From the NCBI RefSeq assembly GCF_005082825.1, contig NZ_CP034882.1, forward strand, positions 212,932 to 276,931: a DNA stretch of 64,000 nt. Direction: 5' to 3'. Below are positions 30,605-41,549 of the stretch, piece by piece; position 1 is the first letter of the stretch, and the number at the start of each line of letters is the position of its first letter. The position numbers and the translations under genes were made by a program. The DNA comes from Buchnera aphidicola (Brevicoryne brassicae) (GTDB lineage Bacteria; Pseudomonadota; Gammaproteobacteria; Enterobacterales; Enterobacteriaceae). Under the pieces are notes generated by a model. The model saw nothing but the letters and a program-made list of their open reading frames with translations. It ran no database searches and was not told where the DNA came from.

Positions 30605-31939
30605 TTAAGTATATTGAGAAACTATTTCTTTTGTTATTTTGATGAAAAGATCACCTCTTTCTTCAAAATTAGAAAATTGGTCTAAACTGCTGCAGCCAGG
30701 AGATAAAAGTACAGTATCACCTGATACAACTTGTTTTGCAATTAACATCATTGCTTGTCTTAACGTTTCAACGTAAATAGATTTTGTTTTACATATTTTT
30801 GCAAGATTTTTTCCATCTTTACCAAAACAATAAATTTTTATTTTTAATTTTTTAAAGTAATTTTTTAATATATTAAAATTTGCAGATTTACTATCTCCTC
30901 CTAATAATAATCTTATTGTTCCTGATGTTTGTAAAGAATCTAAAGCAACTTTAGTACTATTTACATTAGTAGATTTAGAATCATTTATCCAATCTATTTC
31001 CTTTTTTCTACATATTATTTGAAAACGATGTGGTAAATTTGAAAATTTTTTAACCGTATTGATTACACAGTTTCTAGGAAAGTTCATTGCGTCAGAAATA
31101 GCTAAAGCAACTAATGCATTTTCATGATTATGATGACCACATAATAATGTTTGTCTTACATCAAATATTTTTTTATTATTATGACATAATATAAAATTTT
31201 TTTTACTGTAATAAACTTGATAATCGCTTTTTTTTGTTCCAAAAGTAATCCATTTTTTAGATTTTTTATTATCAAAAATATTTTTTAATTTATGTTTAAA
31301 ATTAATAATACATATTTCTGCTGTTTTATAAATAGACAATTTAGTTTTTTTATATTGATTAAATCCTTGCGGATATCGATTAATATGGTCTTCACTAACA
31401 TTAAGAACTACAGCTATTTTTGATTTTAAAGTAAACGTGTGTTCTAGTTGAAAACTAGATAATTCTAGTATATATAAGTCTGCTTGTTCATCAAGCATTC
31501 GCAGAACAGGAAAACCGATGTTGCCCCCTAAAAATACTTTGTAACCTGATTGTTTTGCAATTTCTTTAACCATTGTGGCTACGGTGCTTTTTCCGTTAGT
31601 ACCAGTGATTGAAATAATAGGGCAAATGGTTTCTCTAGAGAATAGTTCTATATCGCTAATAATTTCAATTCCTAACAGACGAGCATGAACTAAAATAGGT
31701 TTAAATGAAGAAATTCCTGGACTAATAATAATTAAATCTGATTCTAAGATCCATTTATGGTTTAAAGTTCCTAAATGGTATTGTATGTTTTTAGGTATTT
31801 TATGTAAGAAAACAGGAGATTTAGATTCATCAATTACTTTTGGTATTATACCTTTTTTTAAAAAAAAATTAATACATGATATTCCTGTTAATCCTATACC
31901 TAAAATTAATATTTTTTTTCCAAAGTAACTATATGCCAT
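30605..31939 (-). CDS. murD: UDP-N-acetylmuramoyl-L-alanine--D-glutamate ligase
   Basis: MurD adds D-glutamate to UDP-MurNAc-L-Ala. The start chosen is the ATG at 31939 ([16 protein letters not shown]). It aligns with the E. coli start, shares one base with the mraY stop codon (TAATG), and has an AAAGG Shine-Dalgarno seven bases upstream. A longer in-frame start would extend 19 residues into mraY. The resulting 444 residues compare with 438 in E. coli. Motifs are the Mur P-loop [49 protein letters not shown] and NDSKSTN. Confidence 0.95.
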   Translation of the reverse strand: MAYSYFGKKILILGIGLTGISCINFFLKKGIIPKVIDESKSPVFLHKIPKNIQYHLGTLNHKWILESDLIIISPGISSFKPILVHARLLGIEIISDIELFSRETICPIISITGTNGKSTVATMVKEIAKQSGYKVFLGGNIGFPVLRMLDEQADLYILELSSFQLEHTFTLKSKIAVVLNVSEDHINRYPQGFNQYKKTKLSIYKTAEICIINFKHKLKNIFDNKKSKKWITFGTKKSDYQVYYSKKNFILCHNNKKIFDVRQTLLCGHHNHENALVALAISDAMNFPRNCVINTVKKFSNLPHRFQIICRKKEIDWINDSKSTNVNSTKVALDSLQTSGTIRLLLGGDSKSANFNILKNYFKKLKIKIYCFGKDGKNLAKICKTKSIYVETLRQAMMLIAKQVVSGDTVLLSPGCSSLDQFSNFEERGDLFIKITKEIVSQYT

Positions 31940-33009
31940 TAACATACCTTTAAGGAAATAAGACTTATTAAGAGCAGTATTAATGAAATAATCCAAAATC
32001 TTACAATGATTACAGGTTCTAAGATTCCTTTAATTTCATAATGATGATGAATTGGTGCCATTTTAAAAATCCTTTTTTTTCTAATTTTAAATGATATAAT
32101 TTGTAAAATAACAGATATTGTTTCAATAACAAATACACCACCCATTATTATTAATAATAATTCTTGATGTAATAAAATTGCAATGACCCCTAAAGAACCT
32201 CCTAATGATAACGATCCAACATCTCCCATAAATATTTTAGCAGGATAACTATTAAACCATAAAAAACCTAATCCTGATCCAATGATTGCTGTGCATAATA
32301 CAACTAATTCATCTGAATTTTTTATATAAGATATATTCAAACAATCAGAATTTTGTGCGTTTGCACTTAGTAAAGATATTAATGTAAAACCACATGCTAG
32401 AAAAACAATAGGCATAATGGCCAAACCATCTAATCCATCTGTTAAATTTACTGCATTACTAGTACCGACAATTACGAAATAAGATAAAAATATATAAAAA
32501 TAATTAATTTCAAAATTTTTCTTGCATAACGGAACTGTTAATTGAGTTGATATAATATTTTCACTATTATTATATATTATATAAATAATTCCTAATGCAA
32601 AAATAGATAATAAAAAATATTTATATATAATAGTTAATCCTTGAGAATTTTCATTTTTTATTTTTTTATAGTCATCTAAAAAACCAATTAAACCATATCC
32701 TAATAAAATACTCATAATGTACCAAATATATCTATTAGATAGATCGCAGTATAGAAATATTGAAAATATTATAGAAATAATAATAAATAAACCGCCCATA
32801 GTGGGAGTTTTATTTTTTAAATAGTGTGTCTTTGGTCCATTTTTTCGTATTGTTTGATATTTTTGTATTTTTCTAAAAAAATATATAAAATAAGGTCCGA
32901 TATATAGATTTATAAAAAAAGAAGTTAATAAACTAAATACTGCACGATATGAAATATTATAAATAATGTTGAAATAAGAATTTAAGTATTTATGCAATAA
33001 AATTAACAT
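31939..33009 (-). CDS. mraY: Phospho-N-acetylmuramoyl-pentapeptide transferase
   Basis: MraY transfers phospho-MurNAc-pentapeptide to undecaprenyl phosphate, making lipid I. The 356-residue protein has about ten transmembrane segments. Cytoplasmic motifs include [25 protein letters not shown] (the DD motif), [28 protein letters not shown] and the histidine motif MAPIHHHYE. It begins 20 bases inside the end of murF and its stop overlaps the murD start by one base, so translation is tightly linked. Its lipid carrier depends on UppS (50772). Confidence 0.98.
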   Translation of the reverse strand: MLILLHKYLNSYFNIIYNISYRAVFSLLTSFFINLYIGPYFIYFFRKIQKYQTIRKNGPKTHYLKNKTPTMGGLFIIISIIFSIFLYCDLSNRYIWYIMSILLGYGLIGFLDDYKKIKNENSQGLTIIYKYFLLSIFALGIIYIIYNNSENIISTQLTVPLCKKNFEINYFYIFLSYFVIVGTSNAVNLTDGLDGLAIMPIVFLACGFTLISLLSANAQNSDCLNISYIKNSDELVVLCTAIIGSGLGFLWFNSYPAKIFMGDVGSLSLGGSLGVIAILLHQELLLIIMGGVFVIETISVILQIISFKIRKKRIFKMAPIHHHYEIKGILEPVIIVRFWIISLILLLISLISLKVC

Positions 33010-34368
33010 TTTTTTTACTCTCTTTTATAAGATTGTCTACTATTTTTTCCATTTTTGCATTACGAGAACCTTTAATTAAAATTGTGATTTTATCTTTATT
33101 AAAAAAACATTTTTTTAAATATATGTTTAGTTGCTTTTTACTAGAGAAATGTGTGCCATTGTTAAATGTTTTACTTATTTCTTTACTCATATTACCAATT
33201 GTAAGAATTTCATCTATATTAGATGAATTAGAAATATTTCCTATCATTTTATGATATACAATACTTTTTTCTCCTAATTCTGACATGTCTCCTGCAACTA
33301 ATATTTTATATCCTGGCATTTTTTCTAATACCTTTATTGCTGAAATCATAGATGAAACATTAGCATTATAAGTATCATTAATTAAAATTTTATGAGATTT
33401 AAGTTTAATAGGTTCTAGTCTTCCAGATAGAATAGGAGTTTTTAATAATCCATTTTTTATTTTGTTTAATGGTATTTTAAGGGAAAAAGACAAAGCAGTT
33501 GCTGCTAATACATTAGAGATATTTTGATATCCCAAGAAAGGTAATGAAACATTTATTTTTCCAGAAGGTGTGTGTATTGTAAAAGATGTTCCATTTATAT
33601 GAATTTTAACATTACTAGAAAAAAAATCACTAATTTTTTTTTTTTGATGGAAAAATATAAAATATTTTTTTTATCTATGTTTTTTTTCCACTGTGAAAGA
33701 TGATGACTATCTAAGTTTATAATGACTGTACCATTAGATTTAAGACCAGAAAATATTTCCGATTTGGCTTTAGATACTCCTAGAAGCGATTTGAATCCTT
33801 CTAAATGAGCATAATAAATATTATTTATTAATATAACTTCTGGCTGACTGATGTTAGTAGTATAAAAAATATCACCTGGTTGATTAGCACCTAATTCAAT
33901 CACGCCATATTGATGTTTTTTTGTAAGTTGTAATAAAGTAATAGGTACCCCAATATTGTTATTTAAATTACCAATAGTAGATACTGTATTTCCACTTTGT
34001 CTTAATATAGAAGCTGTCATTTCTTTTACAGAAGTTTTACCGCAAGAACCTGTAATAGCTAATATTTTTGCATTTGTTGATTGTCGGACCCAAGAAGCGA
34101 TTTGTCCTAAAGCAACAGATGTGTTTTTTACTATAATATGAGAAATACAATATTTTATATTGTTTTGTGTTATAATTGCAGAACATCCTTTAAAAATAGC
34201 ATCCTGTATAAAGATATGACCATCAAATTTTTTACCTATTAATGCAATAAAAAGGCAACCTGGAGTAATTTTTTGAGTATCAATAACTATTTTATCTATT
34301 AACAAGTCTGATCCATATAAATTTCCATTGGTAATTTTAGCTATTTTTTTTAAGGACAGAGAAATCAT
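32990..34368 (-). pseudogene. murF: UDP-MurNAc-tripeptide--D-alanyl-D-alanine ligase MurF, frameshifted in a poly(A) tract
   Basis: MurF adds D-Ala-D-Ala to finish the peptidoglycan precursor and is essential in E. coli. The first part (34368-33595, 257 residues) carries TDT/DTQKITPGCLF and the P-loop ITGSCGKTSVKEMT, then runs into a stop after A12 (33634-33645 on the plus strand as T12). Beyond the tract the homology continues one frame over without interruption: ISDFFSSNVKIHINGTSFT, then LPFLGYQNISN, NDTYNANVSSM and ILIKGSRNAKMEKIV. A13, or A10, would give one protein of about 459 residues (E. coli 452). No other lesion is visible. All other mur genes are intact, so the gene is probably expressed through slippage; a homopolymer sequencing error is the alternative. 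Confidence 0.92.
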
Positions 34369-35860
34369 ATTTTTTTTCCAATAAATTTAGCACCATTTTT
34401 TTATCTGAATAATTAATATATTTATTTTGAATAATTTGTGTTTCTTCATGACCTTTTCCTGCTATAAAAATTATATGATCATATTTCGCTTGATAAAAAG
34501 CATAAGATATTGCTTTTTTTCTATCCAAAATGGTTAAAATATTTTGTTTTTTTTGACAACCACTTAAAATATCATTAACAATATTTACTTTTTTTTCATT
34601 TCTTGGATTGTCATTTGTAATAATGACTTTATCTGCTATTTTTTCTGCGATAGCTCCCATCAAAGGACGTTTTTTTTTGTCTCTTTCTCCTCCGCATCCA
34701 AATATACACCATATATAATTTTGATTATAATGTAAACGAATTGCAGTAAGTGCTTGCTTTAATGCATCAGGAGTATGAGCATAGTCAATAATAAATATTG
34801 GTTTTTTGTTAACAATAAAAGTTTGCATTCGACCGTTTATGGGTTTTATTTGGTGTGATGTGTTAGTTAGATTAGATATATTATGACCCAATTCTAAAAG
34901 ACAAGCTAATGATAACAATAAATTTATAACGTTAAACTTTCCCATCAAACAAGATGATAAGTTACCTCCACCCCAACTTGATTCAAATGTAATATTGATT
35001 AGATTTTCGTAATATTTAATATGAGTAGCATTTAACCATTTTTTTGAATATTTTCTTTGTTTCTCATCTTTAATAGTAACTGCTATAGTATAATAATTTA
35101 GTAATTTTTTTAACCAAATTTTTCCATATTTATCATTTGCATTTAACACAATTTTTTTTACTATATGGTTGCTAAACAATAACCATTTTGCTGATTCATA
35201 CTTCTGCATATTTTCGTGATAATCTAAATGATCTTGACTAAGATTCGTAAATATTGCAATATAAAAGGGAACACCTTTAACACGATTTTGTACTAAACCA
35301 TGTGATGAAACTTCCATTGTAACTAACTTAATTTTTTTTTCTAATACCATATGTAAAAATGATTGTATGTAAATAGCATCAGGTGTTGTATTTTTTGTGG
35401 GAATTAAAGATTTATAAACACCATTTCCTAATGTGCCAATTGTGGCTATTTTATTTCCTAAAATTTCACTCCATTGATTGATTAAATGTGTTACTGTAGT
35501 TTTTCCATTAGTTCCAGTTATACCAATTATTTTTATTTTTTTTCCTGGTTGTTTATAAAAACGCCCGGCTATCATTGATATGTTTTCAGAAAGTCGAAAA
35601 AAGTATATAATAGGAACTTGATTAATATATTTATATTTTCCATGATTTTCTTTTTTTTTGGTTTCGCATAAAATTGCAACTGCTTTTTTATAGATTGCTT
35701 CAAAAATGAAATTACGACCATCATTTTTTATTCCTGAAACTGCTATAAATAAACTTCCTTTGATTAAAGTTCTACTATCTATATTTAAATTAAAAATATT
35801 TTTGTTTGGCACGTTTTTTATCCATGGTGACAATAAATATTTTAACGACATGTTATGCAT
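34337..35860 (-). CDS. murE: UDP-MurNAc-L-alanyl-D-glutamate--meso-diaminopimelate ligase
   Basis: MurE adds meso-diaminopimelate to the peptidoglycan precursor. The 507-residue protein has the P-loop GITGTNGKTTVTHL, the carbamylated-lysine region and the DNPRNE motif (DNPR) that selects diaminopimelate rather than lysine. The ATG at 35860 has an AAGG Shine-Dalgarno six bases upstream. An alternative ATG three codons in aligns equally well with E. coli. It overlaps the start of murF by 32 bases. Its amino-acid substrate comes from the pathway served by ThrA and DapD in this window. Confidence 0.97.
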   Translation of the reverse strand: MHNMSLKYLLSPWIKNVPNKNIFNLNIDSRTLIKGSLFIAVSGIKNDGRNFIFEAIYKKAVAILCETKKKENHGKYKYINQVPIIYFFRLSENISMIAGRFYKQPGKKIKIIGITGTNGKTTVTHLINQWSEILGNKIATIGTLGNGVYKSLIPTKNTTPDAIYIQSFLHMVLEKKIKLVTMEVSSHGLVQNRVKGVPFYIAIFTNLSQDHLDYHENMQKYESAKWLLFSNHIVKKIVLNANDKYGKIWLKKLLNYYTIAVTIKDEKQRKYSKKWLNATHIKYYENLINITFESSWGGGNLSSCLMGKFNVINLLLSLACLLELGHNISNLTNTSHQIKPINGRMQTFIVNKKPIFIIDYAHTPDALKQALTAIRLHYNQNYIWCIFGCGGERDKKKRPLMGAIAEKIADKVIITNDNPRNEKKVNIVNDILSGCQKKQNILTILDRKKAISYAFYQAKYDHIIFIAGKGHEETQIIQNKYINYSDKKMVLNLLEKKYDFSVLKKNS

Positions 35861-35874
35861 TTAGTGCCTTTTTT

Positions 35875-37590
35875 TCATAAGTTATCTTTTTTTATATGCA
35901 TCTGTTTTAATATTGATTTCATTATTTTACTAAAAACTGGAGCGGAAATTGCACCTCCATAATATTTTCCTTTTTTAGGATTATCAATGATTACTGCTAA
36001 TGAGAATTTAGGATTGCTAGAAGGTGCTATTCCTGCAGTATAAGCTATATATTGATTAATATAATATCCGTGTATTCCAACTTTTTTTACAGTCCCTGTT
36101 TTAATCGCAACACGATATCCTTTAACAGCAGCTTTTATACCTCCACCTCCTTTTTGAGCAACGCTTTCCATCATTTTAATTACCTTTTTTACATATTTTT
36201 TAGGAAAAATTCTTTTACCTTGTACTGGTGTATCAATTTTTATAATAGAAAGTGGACGATAGATTCCATAACTTCCAATAGTTGCATATAGTCTTGCTAA
36301 TTGAAGAGGAGTTACCATTAATCCATATCCAAATGAAAAAGTAGCTTTTTCTAAATTAGACCAGTTTTTTTTTTTCGGAAGAAAACCATTTTGTTCTCCA
36401 ATTAATCCTAATTGAGTTGGTTTACCTAGTCCAAATTTCATATAACTTTCAACTAATTTTGCAGTTGGTATAGATAATGCAACTTTTGATACTCCTACAT
36501 TACTCGATTTTTGTAATATTCCAGTTACAGTAAGTTTGTCATAATATGATACATCTTTTATTTTATGTTTTTTTATTAAGTATGGTTTTGTATTGATAAC
36601 TGAGTTTTCTTTAATTATGCCTAATTTTAATCCTTCCATTATCACTATTGGTTTTATTGTTGAACCAGGTTCAAATATATCTGTAATTGCTCTATTACGA
36701 ATATTTTTTTTTAAAGTACTATTTATTATATTATTTGGATTATATGAAGGGCTATTTGCCATAGCTAAAATTTCACCAGTTTTAATATTAATTAACACAG
36801 CAGTACCTGAATCAGCTTTATTATTTTTTACTGCTTCATGTAATTTATGATATACAATATTTTGTAATTTTTTATCTATACTTAATGTTAAATTATTAGA
36901 TATAGATCTATCTATTAAAGATATTTTTTCAATTACTTGTCCTTTCTTATCTTTTCTTATTTTTCTTTTTCCTGGTTTTCCTATCAATAGTTTATTAAAA
37001 CTTTTTTCTATACCTTCAATTCCTCGTCCATCGATATTAGTTATTCCTATTAATTGAGAGACGATTTTTCCAGAAGTGTAATATCTTTTTGATTCTTTTT
37101 GCAAAAAAACTCCAGATAATTGTAATTTTTTAATATAATTTCCAATTTCTGGAGTAATTTGTCGAGCTAAATAAATAAATTTTGATTTTTTGTGTTTATT
37201 AATATGAAAATTTATTTGTTTTAAAGGAATAGAAATAGCTTCTGATAATGCTTTCCAGCGTGGATCGTTTTTAATGTTTTTTTGGTCTTTAATTATTACT
37301 GTAGGATCTGCACATATAGCATTAACTAATACGGTAACAGCTAATGGATATCCTGATCGATCATTAATAATTCCTCTTGTACTAAGTAGAGACTGTATTC
37401 TTAATGTTCTACGATCGCCTTCATTTATTAGATTGTCTGTATTAATTATTTGTAAAAAAAATACACGTAATGTTAAAATAAGTAAAGATAGTAAAATAAA
37501 ACCGCATAACATAAAAAAACGGTAATTGATATAAATTATTTTTTTAAATTTTTTTTCTTTAGAAAAGTTGATATTTTTTTTTCTATACAT
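35875..37590 (-). CDS. ftsI: Peptidoglycan D,D-transpeptidase FtsI (penicillin-binding protein 3)
   Basis: FtsI cross-links septal peptidoglycan with FtsW. The 571-residue sequence has a cytoplasmic tail and one transmembrane helix near residues 27-50, then the dimerisation domain with [17 protein letters not shown]. The transpeptidase motifs are intact: EPGSTIKP (SxxK), KSSNVGVSK (SxN) and IKTGTVKK (KTG). The C-terminal extension that E. coli removes by Prc is missing, which explains the 17-residue difference. It lies 86 bases downstream of ftsL and 14 bases upstream of murE. Confidence 0.97.
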   Translation of the reverse strand: MYRKKNINFSKEKKFKKIIYINYRFFMLCGFILLSLLILTLRVFFLQIINTDNLINEGDRRTLRIQSLLSTRGIINDRSGYPLAVTVLVNAICADPTVIIKDQKNIKNDPRWKALSEAISIPLKQINFHINKHKKSKFIYLARQITPEIGNYIKKLQLSGVFLQKESKRYYTSGKIVSQLIGITNIDGRGIEGIEKSFNKLLIGKPGKRKIRKDKKGQVIEKISLIDRSISNNLTLSIDKKLQNIVYHKLHEAVKNNKADSGTAVLINIKTGEILAMANSPSYNPNNIINSTLKKNIRNRAITDIFEPGSTIKPIVIMEGLKLGIIKENSVINTKPYLIKKHKIKDVSYYDKLTVTGILQKSSNVGVSKVALSIPTAKLVESYMKFGLGKPTQLGLIGEQNGFLPKKKNWSNLEKATFSFGYGLMVTPLQLARLYATIGSYGIYRPLSIIKIDTPVQGKRIFPKKYVKKVIKMMESVAQKGGGGIKAAVKGYRVAIKTGTVKKVGIHGYYINQYIAYTAGIAPSSNPKFSLAVIIDNPKKGKYYGGAISAPVFSKIMKSILKQMHIKKDNL

Positions 37591-37676
37591 TTTTTAGATA
37601 ATATCCATCCATTTATATTTTCTTAATCAAGTTTTTTTATAATATATTTTTCTTTTTAAATTCAATTAAATAGAAA

Positions 37677-37931
37677 TCATTTTTTTGGATTATGTAATGG
37701 AATGGATAAAGCATTTTTTTCAATTATTAAATTTCTCCATTCATTTTTTTTTTTTTGTTTTTTAAGAATAAGATTTTCTTCTTGTATAATCAGCTGACGA
37801 GTTTTGTAGACTGTAATTACAACACAACTGGCAGATATTATAATTGCTATGAACAAAATTAAATGTACTTTCCCATGTAAAATAAAATCATTTGTGATTA
37901 TTTTTACTAAATCATAACGTTTAATTTTCAT
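37677..37931 (-). CDS. ftsL: Cell division protein FtsL (C-terminally shortened)
   Basis: FtsL is a small bitopic division protein that in E. coli forms a coiled-coil complex with FtsB and FtsQ and activates FtsWI. This 84-residue version has a short cytoplasmic tail, one transmembrane helix (about residues 21-42) and a coiled coil ending in EWRNLIIEKNAL, an E. coli FtsL motif. It stops about ten residues later, roughly 25 residues short of the E. coli end (121 total; the cytoplasmic tail is also shorter). The gap of 86 bases before ftsI shows no convincing continuation. It starts one base after the rsmH stop. Confidence 0.88.
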   Translation of the reverse strand: MKIKRYDLVKIITNDFILHGKVHLILFIAIIISASCVVITVYKTRQLIIQEENLILKKQKKKNEWRNLIIEKNALSIPLHNPKK

Positions 37932-37932
37932 T

Positions 37933-38871
37933 TTATTCTTTTTTTTCTGCGGTACGAAGTATTGAGCTTCTTGCTCTAGGATTATTTTTTATTTCGTTTT
38001 TAGTAGGTAATATACGACTAATAATCTTTAGTTTAGATTCATTTAATTTATTTAATTTTTCTTCTGTAATTGGCATACCATATGGAACAATAGCTCTTCT
38101 ACTATTTTTGATCATAAATTGTTTTACTATTCTATCTTCTAAAGAATGAAAACTGATAACTGATATACGTCCTCCTGGTTTTAATATTTCTAATGTACTA
38201 TCTAAAGCTTTTTTGATTTCTTCTAGTTCTTTATTAATATAAATTCTAATTGCTTGAAAAGTTCTTTTTGCCGGGTGTTTAAATTTATTTTTCATAGGTA
38301 TTGATTTTTTAATAATATCAGATAATTCTTTAGTGCTTGTTATTTTTTGTATTTTATTCCTATTTTTAATAGCAAAAGCTATTTTTTTTGAAAAAAATTC
38401 TTCTCCAAAGTTTTTTAAAACTAGAGCTATTGTTTTAATATCACTTTTAAATAACCAATCTGATGCAGAAATGCCATGATTAGGATTCATACGCATATCT
38501 AAAGGACCGTTTTTTTTAAATGAAAATCCTCTTTTATGGTCATCAATTTGTATTGAAGACACACCTAAATCAAATATAATTCCATTAACTTTTCCTATTA
38601 TTTTTTCGTTTTTTGCGTAATTTAATAAATTTGAAAATCTTTCATGAATTATATGAAAACGTGAGTCTTTGATATTTTTTCCTATAGAAATAGAAATTGG
38701 ATCTCTATCAAGTGAATATAGTTTTCCATTTTTTCCTAAATTTTTTAAAATTTCGTTTGAATGTCCACCTGCACCAAATGTACTATCAATATAAATGCCA
38801 TTTTTGTGTATTTTTAAAGATTGGATTAATTCTTTTTTCATTACTGGAATATGTTTGAGTGTACGATTCAT
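37933..38871 (-). CDS. rsmH: 16S rRNA (cytosine-1402-N4) methyltransferase
   Basis: RsmH (MraW) methylates N4 of C1402 in 16S rRNA near the ribosomal P site. The 312-residue length matches E. coli (313). AdoMet-binding motifs are [16 protein letters not shown] and [11 protein letters not shown], with the family signatures [30 protein letters not shown] and [14 protein letters not shown]. It is the first gene of the division cluster here because mraZ, which precedes it in E. coli, is absent. A 12-base-pair hairpin lies 36 bases upstream. Confidence 0.97.
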   Translation of the reverse strand: MNRTLKHIPVMKKELIQSLKIHKNGIYIDSTFGAGGHSNEILKNLGKNGKLYSLDRDPISISIGKNIKDSRFHIIHERFSNLLNYAKNEKIIGKVNGIIFDLGVSSIQIDDHKRGFSFKKNGPLDMRMNPNHGISASDWLFKSDIKTIALVLKNFGEEFFSKKIAFAIKNRNKIQKITSTKELSDIIKKSIPMKNKFKHPAKRTFQAIRIYINKELEEIKKALDSTLEILKPGGRISVISFHSLEDRIVKQFMIKNSRRAIVPYGMPITEEKLNKLNESKLKIISRILPTKNEIKNNPRARSSILRTAEKKE

Positions 38872-38907
38872 TGTGGGTTTTTATAATATAAGATAGTAGT
38901 CAGTGGT

Positions 38908-38936
38908 ACATGATCATTTTATTGAAATGATCATGT
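38908..38936. repeat. Perfect 12-base-pair inverted repeat between ilvH and rsmH
   Basis: ACATGATCATTT (38908-38919) and AAATGATCATGT (38925-38936) flank the loop TATTG. Each arm contains the TGATCA palindrome. It lies in the 202-base gap upstream of rsmH, where E. coli has mraZ and its operator repeats. No T run follows it on the minus strand, the direction of the flanking genes, so a simple terminator is unlikely. An mRNA 3' end for ilvIH or an operator-like element are both possible. Confidence 0.6.
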
Positions 38937-39073
38937 TTAATAAAATTTTTATAAATTATTAATATGAAATTAAAAATTTTTAATAAAAATAAATATTTTC
39001 TACCAATTATAGTACATAATGACGTTATGTATTTTAAATAAGAAAATAGTTATTTTTTATTAAAGATAAAAAA

Positions 39074-39550
39074 TCATCCACGTGAAATACCAACAATACC
39101 AGAACGAGTCATTTCGATAATTTCTGATATATTTCGTATAACCTTTAAAAAAGAATCTAATTTTTTTGTAGTTCCTGATAATTGGAGTATATATGTTGTA
39201 GAAGTCATATCTACAATTTGTCCTCTAAATACTTCAGTAGTATGTTTTATATCGTTTTTTGTAGAACTATTTATTTGAACTTTTAATAACATTATTTCAC
39301 GTTCTATATGAGAAAGTTGTCCAATTTGTACTACTCTTAATACATCTATTAATTTATGAAGTTGTTTTTCAATTTGTTCAATATTCTTTTCATCTCCGAC
39401 TGTTTGTATAGTCATTTTTGATAATGTAGAATCTTCAGTTGGTGCAACTGTAATAGTTTCTATATTATATCCTCTTTGTGAAAATAGTCCTATTACTCGT
39501 GATAATGCACCTGATTCATTTTCTAATAAAATAGATAAAATTCTTCCCAT
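39074..39550 (-). CDS. ilvH: Acetolactate synthase III regulatory subunit
   Basis: IlvH is the ACT-domain subunit that activates IlvI and makes it sensitive to valine. The 158-residue protein starts [20 protein letters not shown], and the N-terminal ACT domain keeps N11, G14 and N29, positions where E. coli valine-resistant changes are known. It ends at VGISRG, about five residues before the E. coli terminus. It follows ilvI by four bases, so the two are co-translated. Keeping these residues suggests that feedback control by valine still works. Confidence 0.97.
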   Translation of the reverse strand: MGRILSILLENESGALSRVIGLFSQRGYNIETITVAPTEDSTLSKMTIQTVGDEKNIEQIEKQLHKLIDVLRVVQIGQLSHIEREIMLLKVQINSSTKNDIKHTTEVFRGQIVDMTSTTYILQLSGTTKKLDSFLKVIRNISEIIEMTRSGIVGISRG

Positions 39551-39554
39551 ATTT

Positions 39555-41270
39555 TTAGCAAGCCTCTTTTTTCCTCAGCCACATTTCATTCATTCCACCA
39601 CCTTGAATTTGCATAGGATAAACATGCTCAGAGTTATCTATTTGGATATCAACAAAAACTAAATTTCCCTTAGATAATTTATTCAATGCTAGTTTTAATT
39701 TATTTTTTAGTTCTGTAGGTTTAGTAATTTGAATACCAATATGTCCATAAGATTCTGCTAGTTTTACGAAATCTGGAAGTGAATCCATATAAGAATGAGA
39801 ATGTCGTCCAGAATAAATCATATCTTGCCATTGTTTAACCATACCTAAAGAAGAATTATTCAGATTTAATATCAATATTGACAAATTATATTGTCGTGCT
39901 GTAGATAGTTCTTGGATGTTCATTTGAATACTACCATCTCCAGTAATACAAATTACTGTTTCTTTTGGTAAAGCTAATTTGACACCTAAAGCTGCAGGAA
40001 ATCCAAATCCCATAGTACCTAATCCTCCTGAGTTAATCCAACGTCTAGGTTTGTCAAAATAATAATACAACGCAGTAAACATTTGATGTTGACCTACATC
40101 TGAAGTGATATAAGCATTACCTTTTGTTAAGTTAAAAAGAGTTTCGATAACTGTTTGGGGTTTAATTTTTTTATCATTTTGATGATATTTTAAGCTATTA
40201 ACTTTTTTCCATTTTTTAATACAATTCCACCAATCTTCTAAAGATGTGATGTGTTTTTCTTCTTTTAAGAGTTCTAGCATTTTTTGCAAAACAAATTTTG
40301 CATCTCCTACAATAGGTATATTAGCTGAAACAGTTTTGGAAATAGAAGTTGGATCAATATCAATATGTAGAATAATAGCATTTGGACAATATTTTTTTAA
40401 ATTATTTGTTGTTCTATCATCAAATCGAACACCGATTGCAAAAATTACATCTGCATGATGCATTGTCATATTTGCTTCATAAGTACCATGCATACCCAAC
40501 ATAGAAATACTTTGAGAATGATTTCCCGGAAAAGCACCTAGTCCCATTAAAGATGTTGTAACAGGACAATTTAGTTTTTCTGCGAATAAAAGTAATTCTT
40601 TACTGCTTTGAGAACTAATTACTCCACCACCAGCATAAATTACAGGTTTTTTAGCTTTTAGTAATGTATGAAGTGCTTTTTTGATTTGTCTTTTATGTCC
40701 CTTAGTTGTTGGGTTGTATGAGCGCATATAAATAGTTTCTGGCCATTTATAAGAGATTTTTTTTTCTTTTTTTAAAATATCTTTTGGTAAATCAATAACT
40801 ATTGGTCCTGGACGTCCGCTAGCTGCTAGCCAAAAAGCTTTTTTAAAAACAACTGGTATGTCTTCAGTTTTTTTTACTAGAAAGCTATGTTTTACTATTG
40901 GTCGAGAAATACCAATCATATCACACTCTTGAAAAGCATCGTAACCAATTAATGAAGAAGCTACTTGACCCGATATAACAACCATGGGAATAGAATCCAT
41001 ATATGCAGTAGCAATACCGGTAATAGCATTAGTTGCACCTGGTCCAGAAGTAACTAATACTACTCCTGTTTTACCAGTAGAACGAGCATAGCCATCAGCC
41101 ATATGAGTTGCCGCTTGTTCGTGTCTTACTAAAATATGTTCAATGCCACCAATAGTTTTTAGAGCATCATAAATATCTAGTACTGCTCCACCAGGATAAC
41201 CAAATATATGCTTAATTCCTTGATTAATTAATGATCGAATGACCATTTCGGCTCCTGATAATATTTCCAT
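39555..41270 (-). CDS. ilvI: Acetolactate synthase III catalytic subunit
   Basis: IlvI condenses pyruvate with pyruvate or 2-oxobutyrate, starting valine, leucine and isoleucine synthesis, amino acids the aphid needs. At 571 residues it is full length (E. coli 574). The ThDP-activating Glu lies in [23 protein letters not shown]-site motifs follow, and the ThDP/Mg motif is [17 protein letters not shown]...NLNNSSLG. The start has the strongest Shine-Dalgarno in the window (GGAGGAG). It is the first gene of ilvI-ilvH and probably has its own promoter in the 279-base gap behind it. Confidence 0.98.
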   Translation of the reverse strand: MEILSGAEMVIRSLINQGIKHIFGYPGGAVLDIYDALKTIGGIEHILVRHEQAATHMADGYARSTGKTGVVLVTSGPGATNAITGIATAYMDSIPMVVISGQVASSLIGYDAFQECDMIGISRPIVKHSFLVKKTEDIPVVFKKAFWLAASGRPGPIVIDLPKDILKKEKKISYKWPETIYMRSYNPTTKGHKRQIKKALHTLLKAKKPVIYAGGGVISSQSSKELLLFAEKLNCPVTTSLMGLGAFPGNHSQSISMLGMHGTYEANMTMHHADVIFAIGVRFDDRTTNNLKKYCPNAIILHIDIDPTSISKTVSANIPIVGDAKFVLQKMLELLKEEKHITSLEDWWNCIKKWKKVNSLKYHQNDKKIKPQTVIETLFNLTKGNAYITSDVGQHQMFTALYYYFDKPRRWINSGGLGTMGFGFPAALGVKLALPKETVICITGDGSIQMNIQELSTARQYNLSILILNLNNSSLGMVKQWQDMIYSGRHSHSYMDSLPDFVKLAESYGHIGIQITKPTELKNKLKLALNKLSKGNLVFVDIQIDNSEHVYPMQIQGGGMNEMWLRKKEAC

Positions 41271-41549
41271 TGTCTCCTCCAGGATACTAATTTAGTATTA
41301 GGTTTTATTTCCTATTTCGCTATCTATCAGTTTATCCTGTAGTTTATCTAGATAAAATTAGCGCTATTTAATATAAGAGTTTTAAAAATAAATTTTAAAA
41401 GTTTTTAGTAGTAGTTTTGATAAGTATTATTAATATTGCTAAAATAAATGATACATAGTGTTTATTATTACAAATATATCAGATATTATCAATTAGTAGA
41501 ATGTATTAAATGTAATTTATATTCATGATATTTGTTTTTAAATTTGTTT
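41271..41549. other. ilvI leader and intergenic region
   Basis: The 279-base gap between apbE and ilvI (both minus) holds the ilvI Shine-Dalgarno complement CTCCTCC (41274-41280). A 15-base inverted repeat with 7-base arms, ATACTAA/TTAGTAT (41284-41298), sits three bases further upstream. The 41300-41375 part is less AT-rich than the rest, as might be expected of a promoter or leader. No reading frame or leader peptide was recognised. Confidence 0.5.

Noticed and set aside
32990-33535. A separate 181-residue gene after murF
   Set aside because: Its sequence is the C-terminal half of MurF, and homology extends upstream of its first ATG to the A12 tract, so it is part of murF.
37591-37676. Continuation of ftsL in another frame after its stop
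   Set aside because: One frame gives a dozen codons with weak resemblance to the E. coli FtsL tail before a stop; too short and too weak to call a frameshift.
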